64,000 nt of DNA from Phycisphaerae bacterium. GTDB lineage: Bacteria; Planctomycetota; Phycisphaerae; Sedimentisphaerales; Anaerohalosphaeraceae. The notes beneath the pieces were generated by a model. It saw only the letters and a list, made by a program, of their open reading frames with translations, was not told the DNA's origin and searched no databases. The translations under genes were made by a program, and so were the position numbers. Location: assembly GCA_014859965.1 (NCBI GenBank), contig JACZKQ010000131.1, positions 1-64,000 on the forward strand. Direction: 5' to 3'. Positions 50,840 to 59,532 of the stretch are shown in pieces; within the stretch, counting starts at the first letter, position 1, and every line of letters starts with the position of its first letter.

Positions 50840-52435
50840 ATGGTTTTTACCCTTCACAGATACATATTTGGACAGTTGTTCAGAGTCTTCCTGCTGGCCA
50901 CCATTGCCCTCACGCTGATGATGAGCATGGGGGCCATAGTCCGGCCGATCCAGAAGTATGGAATCGGTCCCGAGCAGGTCGTGCCTCTGCTCGCGTATTT
51001 TCTGCCGATTACGCTGACGTTCGTTCTGCCCATGAGCGCACTGTTCGCCGCATCGCTGGTCTACGGACGGTTCGCAAGCGATAACGAACTCGACGCCTGC
51101 CGGGCCAGCGGCGTCAGTTTCACGACCCTGGTTTATCCGGGTTTGTTCCTGGGCGTCGCGGTATCCGTCACCACGCTCGTCCTGAGTTTTTACGTCGTGC
51201 CCGCGTTCGTGCATCGCGCCGAAAGCACCATCAAGGCCAACGCCGAACAGATCCTCTTCAGAAATATCCAGCGAAAGGGCTACTACGCCATTCCCGGCGT
51301 GCCCTTCCGCATCTTCGCCGACCATGCAAATATCGAGACCAACACGCTCCAGGGCGTGGTCATCGTCGAGAGCAAGGAAAATACCGTGAGCAAGCTCATC
51401 CCAGCCGAGGCCGCCCGGATCGAGTTTGAAACACAGAAGAACTTCAATGAAGTATCCGTGATCGCCAGGGAGGCCTTCCAGATCGACAAGCACGGCCAGG
51501 CTTACTCCGGGTTGACGACCGTCAAGTCGACCTTTGCCTCGCTGCTGACCGACGACATCAAATTCCAGCGTATCGACGACATCAAACGCATCCAGGCGGA
51601 CAAAATGAATTTTTACCCTATTCGGCAGCTTGCCCAGACCTGCCGACGCCAGCTTGCCATCGAAATGCTCAACGAACGCATCGCCGCCAGGCTGGCCTTG
51701 CCTGCGCCGGAGAACGCCTGCAAGTTCGTCGGACACGATCGCATCGTCTGGTTTACCGCCGCCGGCTGCAGCGCTGCCGATAAGGCGACCATCAATTTGC
51801 ACGGCCCCATCGTTCTTCTCGAACTCGACAAGGACCTGCATACCCTGATTTGCCGATGGGAGAGCCAAACCGGCGTCATCAAACTCGAAAGCGATGATTT
51901 CGATGCGACCCTCGATATGATCCTCGACAACCCGACTCATGACCGGGGCGATTACAAAGGAATCGCACAGACGCACGCAATCAAGTATCTGCCGCTGCCT
52001 CAGGATATCCAGAGCGCTCTTGCGGAAGCCCACGTCCTGGACGCCATTGACGGCCTCGGCACGCCCGGATCGCTGCTGGCCGCCCCGTCTCATTTATTGC
52101 TGCAACTGAGACAGCAGGTCACCCGCAAAATCGCCAGAACCATACTTGAAATCAACGCCGAGGTTCATTCCAGACTCGTCTTCGGCCTCGGCTGCACCCT
52201 GTTGATCCTTACGGGCATCGCCCTGGGCGTTATCTTCAAGGGCGGCCATCTGCTTACCGCCTTTGGCGCCAGTTCCGTTCCCGGGGCCGTTCTGGTCATC
52301 TTCATCATGACCGGTAAAGAATTCACAAAAAACCCCTCCATTTCGATGATCACCGGCATCATCGTGATGTGGACGGGTTTGGGGGTTCTGATTTTACTGG
52401 CTTTGTCGGTTTACCGTAAACTCCTGAAAACGTGA
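50840..52435 (+). CDS. lptF: LptF-like LPS export permease
   Basis: A 531-residue membrane protein of the YjgP/YjgQ (LptF/LptG) family. Residues about 10-115 hold the first three helices with LFRVFLLATIALTLMMSMG, YFLPITLTFVLPMSALFAASLVYGRFASDNELDACRASGVS, where the last part is the coupling region to LptB. A long periplasmic beta-jellyroll (about 130-440, clearly larger than in E. coli LptF) follows, and then three C-terminal helices. GGAAG 5 nt ahead supports ATG 50840. With LptG it forms the inner-membrane transporter that lifts LPS to the periplasmic bridge. Which of the two is F or G rests on gene order. Confidence 0.8.
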   Translation: MVFTLHRYIFGQLFRVFLLATIALTLMMSMGAIVRPIQKYGIGPEQVVPLLAYFLPITLTFVLPMSALFAASLVYGRFASDNELDACRASGVSFTTLVYPGLFLGVAVSVTTLVLSFYVVPAFVHRAESTIKANAEQILFRNIQRKGYYAIPGVPFRIFADHANIETNTLQGVVIVESKENTVSKLIPAEAARIEFETQKNFNEVSVIAREAFQIDKHGQAYSGLTTVKSTFASLLTDDIKFQRIDDIKRIQADKMNFYPIRQLAQTCRRQLAIEMLNERIAARLALPAPENACKFVGHDRIVWFTAAGCSAADKATINLHGPIVLLELDKDLHTLICRWESQTGVIKLESDDFDATLDMILDNPTHDRGDYKGIAQTHAIKYLPLPQDIQSALAEAHVLDAIDGLGTPGSLLAAPSHLLLQLRQQVTRKIARTILEINAEVHSRLVFGLGCTLLILTGIALGVIFKGGHLLTAFGASSVPGAVLVIFIMTGKEFTKNPSISMITGIIVMWTGLGVLILLALSVYRKLLKT

Positions 52436-52442
52436 TACCTGC

Positions 52443-53561
52443 ATGAAAATTCTCGACAAATACGTCGCAAAAAACTTTCTCATCGGCTACGCCATCACCT
52501 TTGCCGTGCTGATCGGACTGGTCCTGGTCATTGATCTGTTCGTCAACCTCGGCGAATTCGCCAAAAACGCCGAATTGGGCGCCGGCGCCGTGACGTGGAA
52601 CATCGTGCAGTATTACATGGCCCAGATGACCCTGTGGTTTCGCGATATGGCCGGCATGATTACGGTTGTCGCGGCCACTTTTTCGCTGGCCCGACTGACG
52701 TATAATAACGAACTGGTCGCCGTCATGGCGTCCGGCGTCAGTCTCAAGCGCATCATGGCGCCGATCATTTTTCTCGCCATCCTTCTGACCGGGCTGCTAA
52801 TTATCGATCAGGAGTACCTTATTCCCAAACTCGCGCCGCAACTGGTCCGGTCTCATGACGAGGTGCCCGGCGGACGCACATACGATCTGTGGTTCATGGC
52901 CGATAACAACGGTTCTCTCATCTGCACCAACCGCTTTGACGAAACCACCCAGACCATGCTCAAACCCACCATCATTCTCCGCGAATCCGTGGGTCCGATC
53001 GTTTACCGCGTCACGGGGTGGATTCGTGCCGACAAGGCCGTTTACAACGCCCAGTCCAAAGGATGGGACCTCACCAACGGTATCTATCAGCCGATTGCCC
53101 AGCAGGCCAGCGAAGTGGACCTCATCGCCAAGCCCGAACCTTTTGCGTTCTATAAGACCGACATGAATCCCGAGGAAATCCCCTTGCGGCAGCAGGAAGA
53201 TTACAAGTCCTTGCTTAGTTCCGCGCAGCTCGCCGAACTGGCCCGCACCATGGGGACGCGCGTCCGCGATCAGGCCGAGTTCTACCTGCACAAACACTCG
53301 CGCATCACCAAGCCTATTATCAACATGGTGATGCTGCTCGTGGCGCTGCCTGTCTTGGTCTGCCGCGACCCCAAACGCATGAAATCCGCAATTCTCTCCA
53401 GCTTCGGGATTACGGGGGCCTGTTTCGTTGTTACTTTCGTCTGCGAAATGATGGCGACCGAAGTATTCTTTGATCGCATCCGGCCCGAACTCTGGGCATG
53501 GGCGCCGGTGTTCATCTTCCTGCCCATCGCCGTCCTCGAGATCGACGGCATGAATACATAA
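52443..53561 (+). CDS. lptG: LptG-like LPS export permease
   Basis: A 372-residue YjgP/YjgQ family permease, near the family's usual length. MKILDKYVAKNFLIGYAITF is a typical start; FSLARLTYNNELVAVMASGVSLKRIM (about 80-105) is the coupling helix region. A periplasmic jellyroll lies at about 130-265, followed by three helices. It begins 7 nt after lptF, so both are cotranscribed and make the LptF-LptG heterodimer. The ATPase LptB is not in the window. The presence of both genes shows an LPS-type outer membrane. Confidence 0.85.
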   Translation: MKILDKYVAKNFLIGYAITFAVLIGLVLVIDLFVNLGEFAKNAELGAGAVTWNIVQYYMAQMTLWFRDMAGMITVVAATFSLARLTYNNELVAVMASGVSLKRIMAPIIFLAILLTGLLIIDQEYLIPKLAPQLVRSHDEVPGGRTYDLWFMADNNGSLICTNRFDETTQTMLKPTIILRESVGPIVYRVTGWIRADKAVYNAQSKGWDLTNGIYQPIAQQASEVDLIAKPEPFAFYKTDMNPEEIPLRQQEDYKSLLSSAQLAELARTMGTRVRDQAEFYLHKHSRITKPIINMVMLLVALPVLVCRDPKRMKSAILSSFGITGACFVVTFVCEMMATEVFFDRIRPELWAWAPVFIFLPIAVLEIDGMNT

Positions 53562-53715
53562 GTCGCCGCTCTGGTTTGCCGGGACAACCGGAATGCACGC
53601 AGTGTCAGGGCTGTGTTTCGGCAATTTCCGCCGCAACGCTGCCGACTGCCCGCAGGCATTTGTGCAGGACATGGCTGTACCCGCAAGGGCCGCCCGTTTC
53701 ATGACAGGCATGTCG

Positions 53716-55029
53716 CTACGAGGTCTTCGCCCTCAGGTGCTCCCGCACCTCGGCGTTGATTCGCACACTGCACCATCGCCTGCCGCACATCGTGCAATAG
53801 TCCTTGCGTCCGTCCGAAGGCATCGTACTCTGGCTGCACGCCTCGGTATACATCCGCCGGGCCGTTTCGGGGTCCATTGCCTCGCCCAGATGTTTGTCCC
53901 AGTCGAGATTCGACCTCGCTTCGCTCAAGCGGCGGTCGCGTTCTGCCGCCCGGGGGAACCCCCTCCCCACGTCCGCGGCATGCGCTGCGATTTTCGAGGC
54001 GATCACGCCCTGACGCACGTCTTCGAGGTTCGGCAGGCCGAGATGTTCGCGGGGCGTTACGTAGCAGAGAAACGACGCGCCGTAAAAAGCCGCCGCGGTC
54101 CCGCCGATCGCCGAGGTAATATGGTCGTACCCCGGCGCGATATCCGTTACCAGCGGCCCCAACACGTAAAACGGAGCGTTCTTGCATATCTCCGCCTCCA
54201 GTTCCATGTTCCGCTGAATCTGGTCGAACGGCACGTGCCCCGGCCCTTCGACCATGACCTGGCAGCCCTTGTCCCATGCCCGCTGGGTCAGTTCGCCGAT
54301 CGTCCGCAGTTCGGCGATCTGGGCGGCGTCCGTCGCATCGGCGATGCAGCCGGGACGCAGTCCGTCCCCGATGGAAAAGCATGCATCATATTCCCGCAGG
54401 ATGTCGCAGATGTCGTCGAATATCTCGTACATCGGGTTCTGCCGCCCGTGGTGCAGCATCCATTTCGCCAGCAGGGCCCCGCCTTTGCTGACAATGCCGC
54501 ACACGCGCCCGGCCGTCAACGCCACGTGCTCCCGCAGCGTTCCGGCGTGAATGGTAAAAAAGTCGACCCCCTGTGCCGCCTGTTTTTCAATCACCTTCAG
54601 AATCGTGGCGTAATCGATGTCCTCGACGTCGCGGTCGACTATTACCTCGTAGATCGGCACCGTCCCGAACATCACCGGGCATGCGCCGATCAGCCGCTTG
54701 CGTATCTCGTCGAGATCGCTTCCCGTACTGAGGTCCATGATGGCGTCGGCGCCCAGATCGATCGCCATCTTCATCTTCGCGATCTCCTCGTCGAGCGAAG
54801 ATCGGACGTTGCTGGCCCCTATATTGGCATTGATCTTGACCGACACGGCCCGTCCTACTGCCGCCGGCGCCAGGTTGTCCGCCAGATGTACGCGATTGGC
54901 CGGGATCGCCAGCCGCCCGGCCGCCAGTTCCTCACGGATCACCTCTGCATCGATCCCTTCACGCTGGGCAACGCACCGGACTGTATCGCTGATCCTGCCC
55001 GAACGGGCAATCTCCATTTCAGTTGTCAT
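53716..55029 (-). CDS. thiC: Phosphomethylpyrimidine synthase ThiC
   Basis: A 437-residue enzyme of the short ThiC form (without the N-terminal extension of some bacteria). It turns 5-aminoimidazole ribotide into HMP phosphate with radical SAM chemistry for thiamine biosynthesis. Visible: KINANIGASNVRSSLDEEIAKMKMAIDLGADAIMDLSTG, TVPIYE, FFTIHAGTL, VMVEGPGHVPFDQI, and the C-terminal 4Fe-4S motif CTMCGRRWC (CxxCxxxxC). GRRWC replaces the more frequent GPKFC. GGAG lies upstream of the ATG. The gene is controlled by the TPP riboswitch ahead of it. Confidence 0.95.
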   Translation of the reverse strand: MTTEMEIARSGRISDTVRCVAQREGIDAEVIREELAAGRLAIPANRVHLADNLAPAAVGRAVSVKINANIGASNVRSSLDEEIAKMKMAIDLGADAIMDLSTGSDLDEIRKRLIGACPVMFGTVPIYEVIVDRDVEDIDYATILKVIEKQAAQGVDFFTIHAGTLREHVALTAGRVCGIVSKGGALLAKWMLHHGRQNPMYEIFDDICDILREYDACFSIGDGLRPGCIADATDAAQIAELRTIGELTQRAWDKGCQVMVEGPGHVPFDQIQRNMELEAEICKNAPFYVLGPLVTDIAPGYDHITSAIGGTAAAFYGASFLCYVTPREHLGLPNLEDVRQGVIASKIAAHAADVGRGFPRAAERDRRLSEARSNLDWDKHLGEAMDPETARRMYTEACSQSTMPSDGRKDYCTMCGRRWCSVRINAEVREHLRAKTS

Positions 55030-55042
55030 GTCAAATGCTCCA

Positions 55043-55081
55043 TAAAAACAAACAGATCGCTTCTGCGCAGAAGCGATCTGT
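55043..55081 (-). terminator. Riboswitch expression-platform terminator ahead of thiC
   Basis: On the minus strand a near-perfect palindrome ACAGATCGCTTCTG/CAGAAGCGATCTGT (55081-55052) is followed by TTGTTTTTA. It ends just before the thiC ribosome site, as expected for an attenuator that forms when TPP is bound. Confidence 0.8.
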
Positions 55082-55098
55082 CAAATGCAAGTCCTGTT

Positions 55099-55195
55099 TC
55101 GCTCCCTACGCAGGTTTTACCGCCAAACGGCGATCATTCCTGATCAGGTTCCAAGGGTATTTCTCAGACTCGCTGCTGCGGGCCACCCCTGCAAA
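55099..55195 (-). promoter_or_regulatory. TPP riboswitch (THI element)
   Basis: On the minus strand the element opens with CAGGGGTGGCC, continues with GTCTGAGAAATACCCTTGGAACCTGATC in two overlapping conserved parts (CTGAGA; ACCCTTGGAACCTGATC) and closes with GCGTAGGGAGC. These are the conserved residues of the TPP aptamer. It is followed by a terminator hairpin and thiC. Confidence 0.93.
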
Positions 55196-55199
55196 GCAC

Positions 55200-55227
55200 A
55201 GTATACGACCCCCGATAGCCGTGTCAA
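55200..55227 (-). promoter_or_regulatory. Sigma70-type promoter of thiC
   Basis: On the minus strand TTGACA (55227-55222), 16-nt spacer, TATACT (55205-55200). The transcript would start close to the first base of the riboswitch. Confidence 0.75.
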
Positions 55228-55401
55228 ACCTAATTCAAAGGCGATGTCATGCAAAAAGGTGTTTTCCTCTTGCATGAGCCCGATCATGAAGGTACACTAT
55301 GGTCGTGTGGCGTTCGTCTAGGGTAGTCGGTGTGATGAAAGAGTGGTAAGATACAAATTAGGTTTTTTTTCCAATTAATGGGTGTGCTTTCCAATGCAAC
55401 A

Positions 55402-55413
55402 GTTTGCGCAAAC
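55402..55413. promoter_or_regulatory. Perfect 12-bp palindrome ahead of the LamG protein gene
   Basis: GTTTGCGCAAAC lies 47 nt before the start codon and is followed by a partial copy (GGTGCGCA). It could be an operator, but no regulator points to it. Confidence 0.3.
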
Positions 55414-55459
55414 GGTGCGCATTTCGGGTGATAGTCATTCTATTTAAGGAGGACTAATT

Positions 55460-57445
55460 GTGAGAATCAGTTTTGTAGTAGCAGCGACAATTATGCTTTG
55501 CATGGTAGTCCCCGTGCACGCGGCGGATATCACCGCGCCCGGCGACACCATCGTAGGTGTTCCAAATCAGCCCGACGGCACAGAGGGAGGCGGCGTGCCC
55601 TGGCCCGCGGGCGAGGCGCCCCATTTTGCGATCGACAACAACGTGGACACCAAGTATCTGCACTTCCTCGGCGACAAGCAGCCCACCGGCTTCCATGTGA
55701 CCCCCGCGCAAGCCGGCAAGATCGTCGGCGGGCTCACCTTCACGACAGCCAACGACTCCGACGGCCGCGATCCTGTTAAGTACGAGCTCTACGGGTCCAA
55801 CGAGAGCATCAACGGCCCCTGGACGATCATTCATGCCGGCGATATCGTTGATTTTGCGCGGGCCGCCGCGTGGCCTCGAAAAACCATCAACAGCACCCAG
55901 ATCCGGTTTCTGAACACACAGCCCTACAACCACTATCGGCTCATGTTCACGCAGATAAGAAACGCGACCGCCAACAGTATGCAGATTTCCGAAGTGGAAC
56001 TTCTGGAGGCGCCGCCGACCGGCTGGGCGCCGGAAGTTTCGACCCCGCGATCGTTCCTTGTGCGGCTTCCGGATAACACCATTCAACTGAGCGGCTCAGC
56101 GACCGATTTTGACACCCCGGTTGAGAACCTTACGCATCAATGGAGCCTGTACAGTGGCCCCGCGGCGGTCGATTTTGGCGGCACCGAGGGCGAATATGCC
56201 GCTACGGTGACTTTCCCCGAGGTTACGGGTGTTTATGAATTGCTGCTTCAGGTTTCCGACGGAGTCAACGACGCCAATAATGTCACGCTGGTTCGCGTTT
56301 GGGACCCGGCGACGGAAGATGCCGTCATCGCCCACTGGCCGATGAACGACGGGATGGAGGCGACCACAGTCACCGACGTGGTCAACGGCAATAACGGCGT
56401 CGTGGGCTCGCACGCGCTGGGCGTCGATCCAAACTTCGCCCCAGGCTGGATTCCCGCGGACGATCCCGCTAATTTCGCCCTGAATTTCTATGACTACGGT
56501 TTCGTTCGGGTTGCTGCCGATCCCAATGCCGCCGCTCCCAATCTCGACAACGTGCAGTGGTCGATCAGCATCGCGGCATGGTTCAATGCCACAAGTTGGG
56601 GAACGAATAACAACCGCCGCATTCTGCAGAAGGGCTTAACCGACAATCAGTATCGGCTCCTTGTTCAGAGTAACCAACTGATGCTGCATCTCGCGGGCGT
56701 CGGCCAGGTAACGGCGCCATTGCCGACGGCGAAACTGTGGCATCATGTCGCCGGCACCTATGACGGCGCTACGATGAAACTGTATCTCGACGGCATCGAG
56801 GTGGGCTCCCAAGCGGCCACCGGCCTCATCCAGACCAGTCGGGATCCCCTCTTCATCGGTTGCAAGAGCGACCAGGTCGATCCTACCGTGCACCCGGGCG
56901 ACTACTTCACCGGCCTGATCGATGATGTGTGGATCTACAACTATGCCCTGAACCGCGACGAGATCATCGCCCTGACCGCTATGGGCGAAAATGCCCCTCC
57001 GGGGATCGTCGGCATTGAGGCCCCGGCGGAACTGGTCATGTCGATCACGAATTCCATCGATGTAGACGCGACGGTGTTCGACGTCAATGGTGACCCCGTC
57101 AGCTACCGGTGGACGGCTGAGGGTCCCGCTGCCGTGACCTTTATCCCGAGCGCCGACGTGGAAGACCCCACGGTGGCCTTTGCCGATGCGGGTGTTTACA
57201 CGCTGCGGCTGACCATCGACGACGGCATGTTTGGATTGGCCGGCGAGATCTATCAGGAGGTGGTCGTCACCGTGAGCAATCCCGGCTGCGCCGATGCGAT
57301 TGCCGCGGGCCATGTCCTCTTCGGCGACAGCAATGCAGACTGCCGCGTCGACATGGCGGACTTTGCGGCCTTTGCCGAAAACTGGCTTGCCTGCAATGAC
57401 CCGCTGAGCGACGATCCAGGGTGTGTTAACCCGTTCATTCGGTAA
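55460..57445 (+). CDS. Secreted multi-domain LamG/PKD protein with dockerin-like C-terminus
   Basis: A 661-residue protein starting with GTG behind AAGGAGGA. After a signal peptide (VVAATIMLCMVVPVHAA) come a discoidin-like region (about 25-185; DNNVDTKYLHFLG, YNHYRLMFTQIRNATANSMQISEVEL), a PKD/Ig-like domain (about 190-285), a LamG/concanavalin-like domain (about 290-510; VIAHWPMNDG, WHHVAGTYDGATMKLYLDGIEVG, GLIDDVWIYNYAL), a second PKD-like domain (about 515-610) and a tail GDSNADCRVDMADFAAFAENWL that matches one dockerin half with its Ca-binding Asp residues. It lacks a PEP-CTERM signal. Probably a carbohydrate-binding or adhesive surface protein. Confidence 0.85.
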   Translation: MRISFVVAATIMLCMVVPVHAADITAPGDTIVGVPNQPDGTEGGGVPWPAGEAPHFAIDNNVDTKYLHFLGDKQPTGFHVTPAQAGKIVGGLTFTTANDSDGRDPVKYELYGSNESINGPWTIIHAGDIVDFARAAAWPRKTINSTQIRFLNTQPYNHYRLMFTQIRNATANSMQISEVELLEAPPTGWAPEVSTPRSFLVRLPDNTIQLSGSATDFDTPVENLTHQWSLYSGPAAVDFGGTEGEYAATVTFPEVTGVYELLLQVSDGVNDANNVTLVRVWDPATEDAVIAHWPMNDGMEATTVTDVVNGNNGVVGSHALGVDPNFAPGWIPADDPANFALNFYDYGFVRVAADPNAAAPNLDNVQWSISIAAWFNATSWGTNNNRRILQKGLTDNQYRLLVQSNQLMLHLAGVGQVTAPLPTAKLWHHVAGTYDGATMKLYLDGIEVGSQAATGLIQTSRDPLFIGCKSDQVDPTVHPGDYFTGLIDDVWIYNYALNRDEIIALTAMGENAPPGIVGIEAPAELVMSITNSIDVDATVFDVNGDPVSYRWTAEGPAAVTFIPSADVEDPTVAFADAGVYTLRLTIDDGMFGLAGEIYQEVVVTVSNPGCADAIAAGHVLFGDSNADCRVDMADFAAFAENWLACNDPLSDDPGCVNPFIR

Positions 57446-57479
57446 AACGCGGTCGCAATCTGCGGCCAATGAACCAAGA

Positions 57480-57519
57480 AAAAAAACCGGCGTTCGTTTC
57501 GAGCGCCGGTTTTTTTTTG
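57480..57519. terminator. Intrinsic terminator after the LamG protein gene
   Basis: AACCGGCG and CGCCGGTT frame an 11-nt loop, with a run of A before and eight or more T after the stem, so it may work in both directions. Confidence 0.85.
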
Positions 57520-57687
57520 CCCTCGCTGCGCAGTTTCTTAGTCCGGTTTGCGGGAGGGCTGTCCGGGTTGCAACGATTACGCAGCCAGAGGTGCCGGTAA
57601 TAACGCCTTCCTGAAGAGACTGCGCCGCGGCAGAGTAAAACGCGTTGCGTGTGCGTGCCGGCAAAGGCCTGGAGCGGTCCTTTGCGC
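57520..57687. other. Intergenic region without a gene
   Basis: Together with its flanks this is part of a stretch of 435 bases between two genes. Beyond the terminator on the left and the promoter on the right I see no RNA gene or frame. Short GC-rich inverted repeats are present but not convincing. Confidence 0.4.
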
Positions 57688-57716
57688 TTGACTTCTGGGG
57701 CGTTTTTTGTTATAGT
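57688..57716 (+). promoter_or_regulatory. Sigma70-type promoter of the exported protein gene
   Basis: TTGACT (57688-57693), 17-nt spacer, TATAGT (57711-57716). The leader before the proposed GTG start would be about 155 nt. Confidence 0.65.
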
Positions 57717-57880
57717 CAGTCTTCCAGTCGCGTTGTGTTTCACGACTGCGGTCCACACGGAGCGGGGGACTTCAACTGGGGTGATTCCATGGGGAACTGT
57801 CGCTGTTGGTTGACTTGCGGCGGTCGGGAATTCAAACGGATCGAGGGTTAATCAAAGCTTTTTCCGAAGCGGAGGGCGCA

Positions 57881-58636
57881 GTGTTTCTTCGGAGGGTGAT
57901 GACATTCTGTTTGCTTGCAGTCTCGCTTGCCGCCGGATTTTCCGAGGCGTCAGCGGCCGATGGTGCGGTCACACATCTGGACCTCCAATCGCCGGCAGTC
58001 ATGCTCGGTGAACTCAACGCCATCGCGGACACATCGCTCGAAAATATCGGCAGGGCAATAGTCGATCCGGAGCGGTTTTCGGCCGGGGCCGGCCTCGCGG
58101 GCCGCTCCCATGTGAAGCTGCTTCCCGCCGCACCCGCGGCCGTGGCGATGACGCTTCTGGGCTTCTTCTGCGTTTCGTTTGCACGCGACCGCCGCACGTG
58201 GCTTGCACTTGCCGGCGGCCTGATCTGCTTGGGACACGCAGGTACGCTCGCGGCGCCGCAATTGATGCGTCGCATCTGCAGCCGAACGACTCAGCAGGCA
58301 GCTCAGCAATCCGACTCGATCCGACCCTGCGTGGTCTCCGCGGAGCCGCGCTTGGCCGACCAGTCGATTGGCTGCGTAACCTTGCTTCATAAACTCGCCG
58401 GCATACCCGACGCCGGTTGCGAAACCAAAACCCGCGCATCAAGTACCCGTTACTGCGTCAACGGCAGCGCCGCGGGCGAGGCCCGTTCGAGCGCCCCAAT
58501 GGCAGCAATAGCGGCGCATGTGACATTCGCCAACACGATGACTGCGCGCCCGGCCGATACGGCCCCGGACGTGGTCTGTTTCTCTCCCGCCTTCATCTTC
58601 AGCAATCTTTCCCGCAGCCCTCCTGCGTTCGCTTAA
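57881..58636 (+). CDS. Exported protein with an internal PEP-CTERM-like segment
   Basis: About 251 residues. GTG 57881 (GGAGGG 5 nt ahead) is preferred over ATG 57899. A signal peptide (MTFCLLAVSLAAGFSEASA) is followed by a short polar part and by LLPAAPAAVAMTLLGF with FARDRRTW after it (about 84-110), the order Pro-rich, hydrophobic, basic of a PEP-CTERM sorting signal. But a second hydrophobic stretch and about 120 further residues with many Ser, Ala and Cys follow. Either the signal is internal or a frameshift or stop-codon change extended a protein that once ended there. No known domain. It precedes two genes with normal PEP-CTERM signals. Confidence 0.5.
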   Translation: MFLRRVMTFCLLAVSLAAGFSEASAADGAVTHLDLQSPAVMLGELNAIADTSLENIGRAIVDPERFSAGAGLAGRSHVKLLPAAPAAVAMTLLGFFCVSFARDRRTWLALAGGLICLGHAGTLAAPQLMRRICSRTTQQAAQQSDSIRPCVVSAEPRLADQSIGCVTLLHKLAGIPDAGCETKTRASSTRYCVNGSAAGEARSSAPMAAIAAHVTFANTMTARPADTAPDVVCFSPAFIFSNLSRSPPAFA

Positions 58637-58757
58637 TGGCAATTGACCGAGTCACGCGGAGTGCGCTCGCGAGACACTCTCGAACTCGGCGGATTGTAAA
58701 GGCGATTAAGTTCCATAAAACATAAAAAAACAAAAAACAAGAAAAAGGAAATTTAAA

Positions 58758-59468
58758 ATGAAAAAGTTACTATTTTGCAGTCTCTTATTCTTCGTAGTCT
58801 CCATGCCCGTGATCGCCGCCCCCACCATCGGCGATACCGTAATTGTCCAGTACACAAATGTGAGCCCGCGAGTCACGGTAAGAATCTATACCCCTTTCCA
58901 TGACAGCCACGGCATTGATGTGTCTGCCGGTATTCACAATCTCCTTGTCAACGGCGTTGCTACTGCCGGGTTCTGTATTGACCTCGCCGATAACAGCACG
59001 ACCGAGGCTGTCCCGTACGATGTGGCTGAACTTCGGTACGCTCCGGATGGCGTGGCGGGACCGATGAACGTTGCCAAGGCCGCCGATCTGACAAAGCTGC
59101 TTAGCGCGTACTGGACGACCGGGATGACCGCGACCCAGGCGGCAGGACTGCAGCTTGCGATATGGGAAATTGTCACCGAAGACGCCGCAAACGGTTACGA
59201 CATCAACTCCGGCGATTTTCGTGTTTATGTCAATTCCAGCAACAGCGATGTTAAGACTCAGGCGAGCAGCTACCTTGCCGGTTTCGGCGACTACGACGGT
59301 CCTCTGAAGGGTTATGCCGCGCTGACGCACCCGCTCCTGAACAATACGGACGGCAAGGCGGCCCAGTATCAGGACTACGTAATCGCCGTCCCGGCTCCGG
59401 GCGCTCTCCTGCTCGGCACGATGGGCATGGGTCTCGTCGGCTGGCTCCGCAGACGCAGAACGCTGTAA
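58758..59468 (+). CDS. PEP-CTERM surface protein with thioester-type (Cys-Gln) domain
   Basis: A 236-residue protein with a signal peptide (LLFCSLLFFVVSMPVIA) and AAGGAAA ahead of the ATG. Residues 65-140 resemble the thioester domain of Gram-positive adhesins: AGFCIDLADNST with Cys73, and a GLQLAIWEI block with Gln132, the two residues that form the internal thioester. The C-terminus (about 211-236) is a PEP-CTERM signal: VPAPGALLLG, a hydrophobic helix ending in GLVGWL, and RRRRTL. It would be exported, cut and fixed to the surface by an exosortase system (not in this window), where a reactive thioester could bind a host or particle surface covalently. The thioester call rests on motif spacing alone. 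Confidence 0.7.
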   Translation: MKKLLFCSLLFFVVSMPVIAAPTIGDTVIVQYTNVSPRVTVRIYTPFHDSHGIDVSAGIHNLLVNGVATAGFCIDLADNSTTEAVPYDVAELRYAPDGVAGPMNVAKAADLTKLLSAYWTTGMTATQAAGLQLAIWEIVTEDAANGYDINSGDFRVYVNSSNSDVKTQASSYLAGFGDYDGPLKGYAALTHPLLNNTDGKAAQYQDYVIAVPAPGALLLGTMGMGLVGWLRRRRTL

Positions 59469-59484
59469 TGTTTAACTTCGTTGA

Positions 59485-59509
59485 CTCGCAGGGCGTTTGG
59501 CCCTGCGAG
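59485..59509 (+). other. Intercistronic hairpin
   Basis: CTCGCAGGGC and GCCCTGCGAG, a perfect 10-bp stem with a 5-nt loop, sits between the two PEP-CTERM genes. No T-run follows, so it is not a normal terminator. It may protect or cut the mRNA and set different levels of the two proteins. Confidence 0.6.
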
Positions 59510-59532
59510 GCAGCGGGTAGAAAGGAGTACCT

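Noticed and set aside
55460-57445. True cellulosomal dockerin
   Set aside because: Only one half repeat is visible and no cohesin gene is present; such tails are frequent in planctomycete secreted proteins without a cellulosome.
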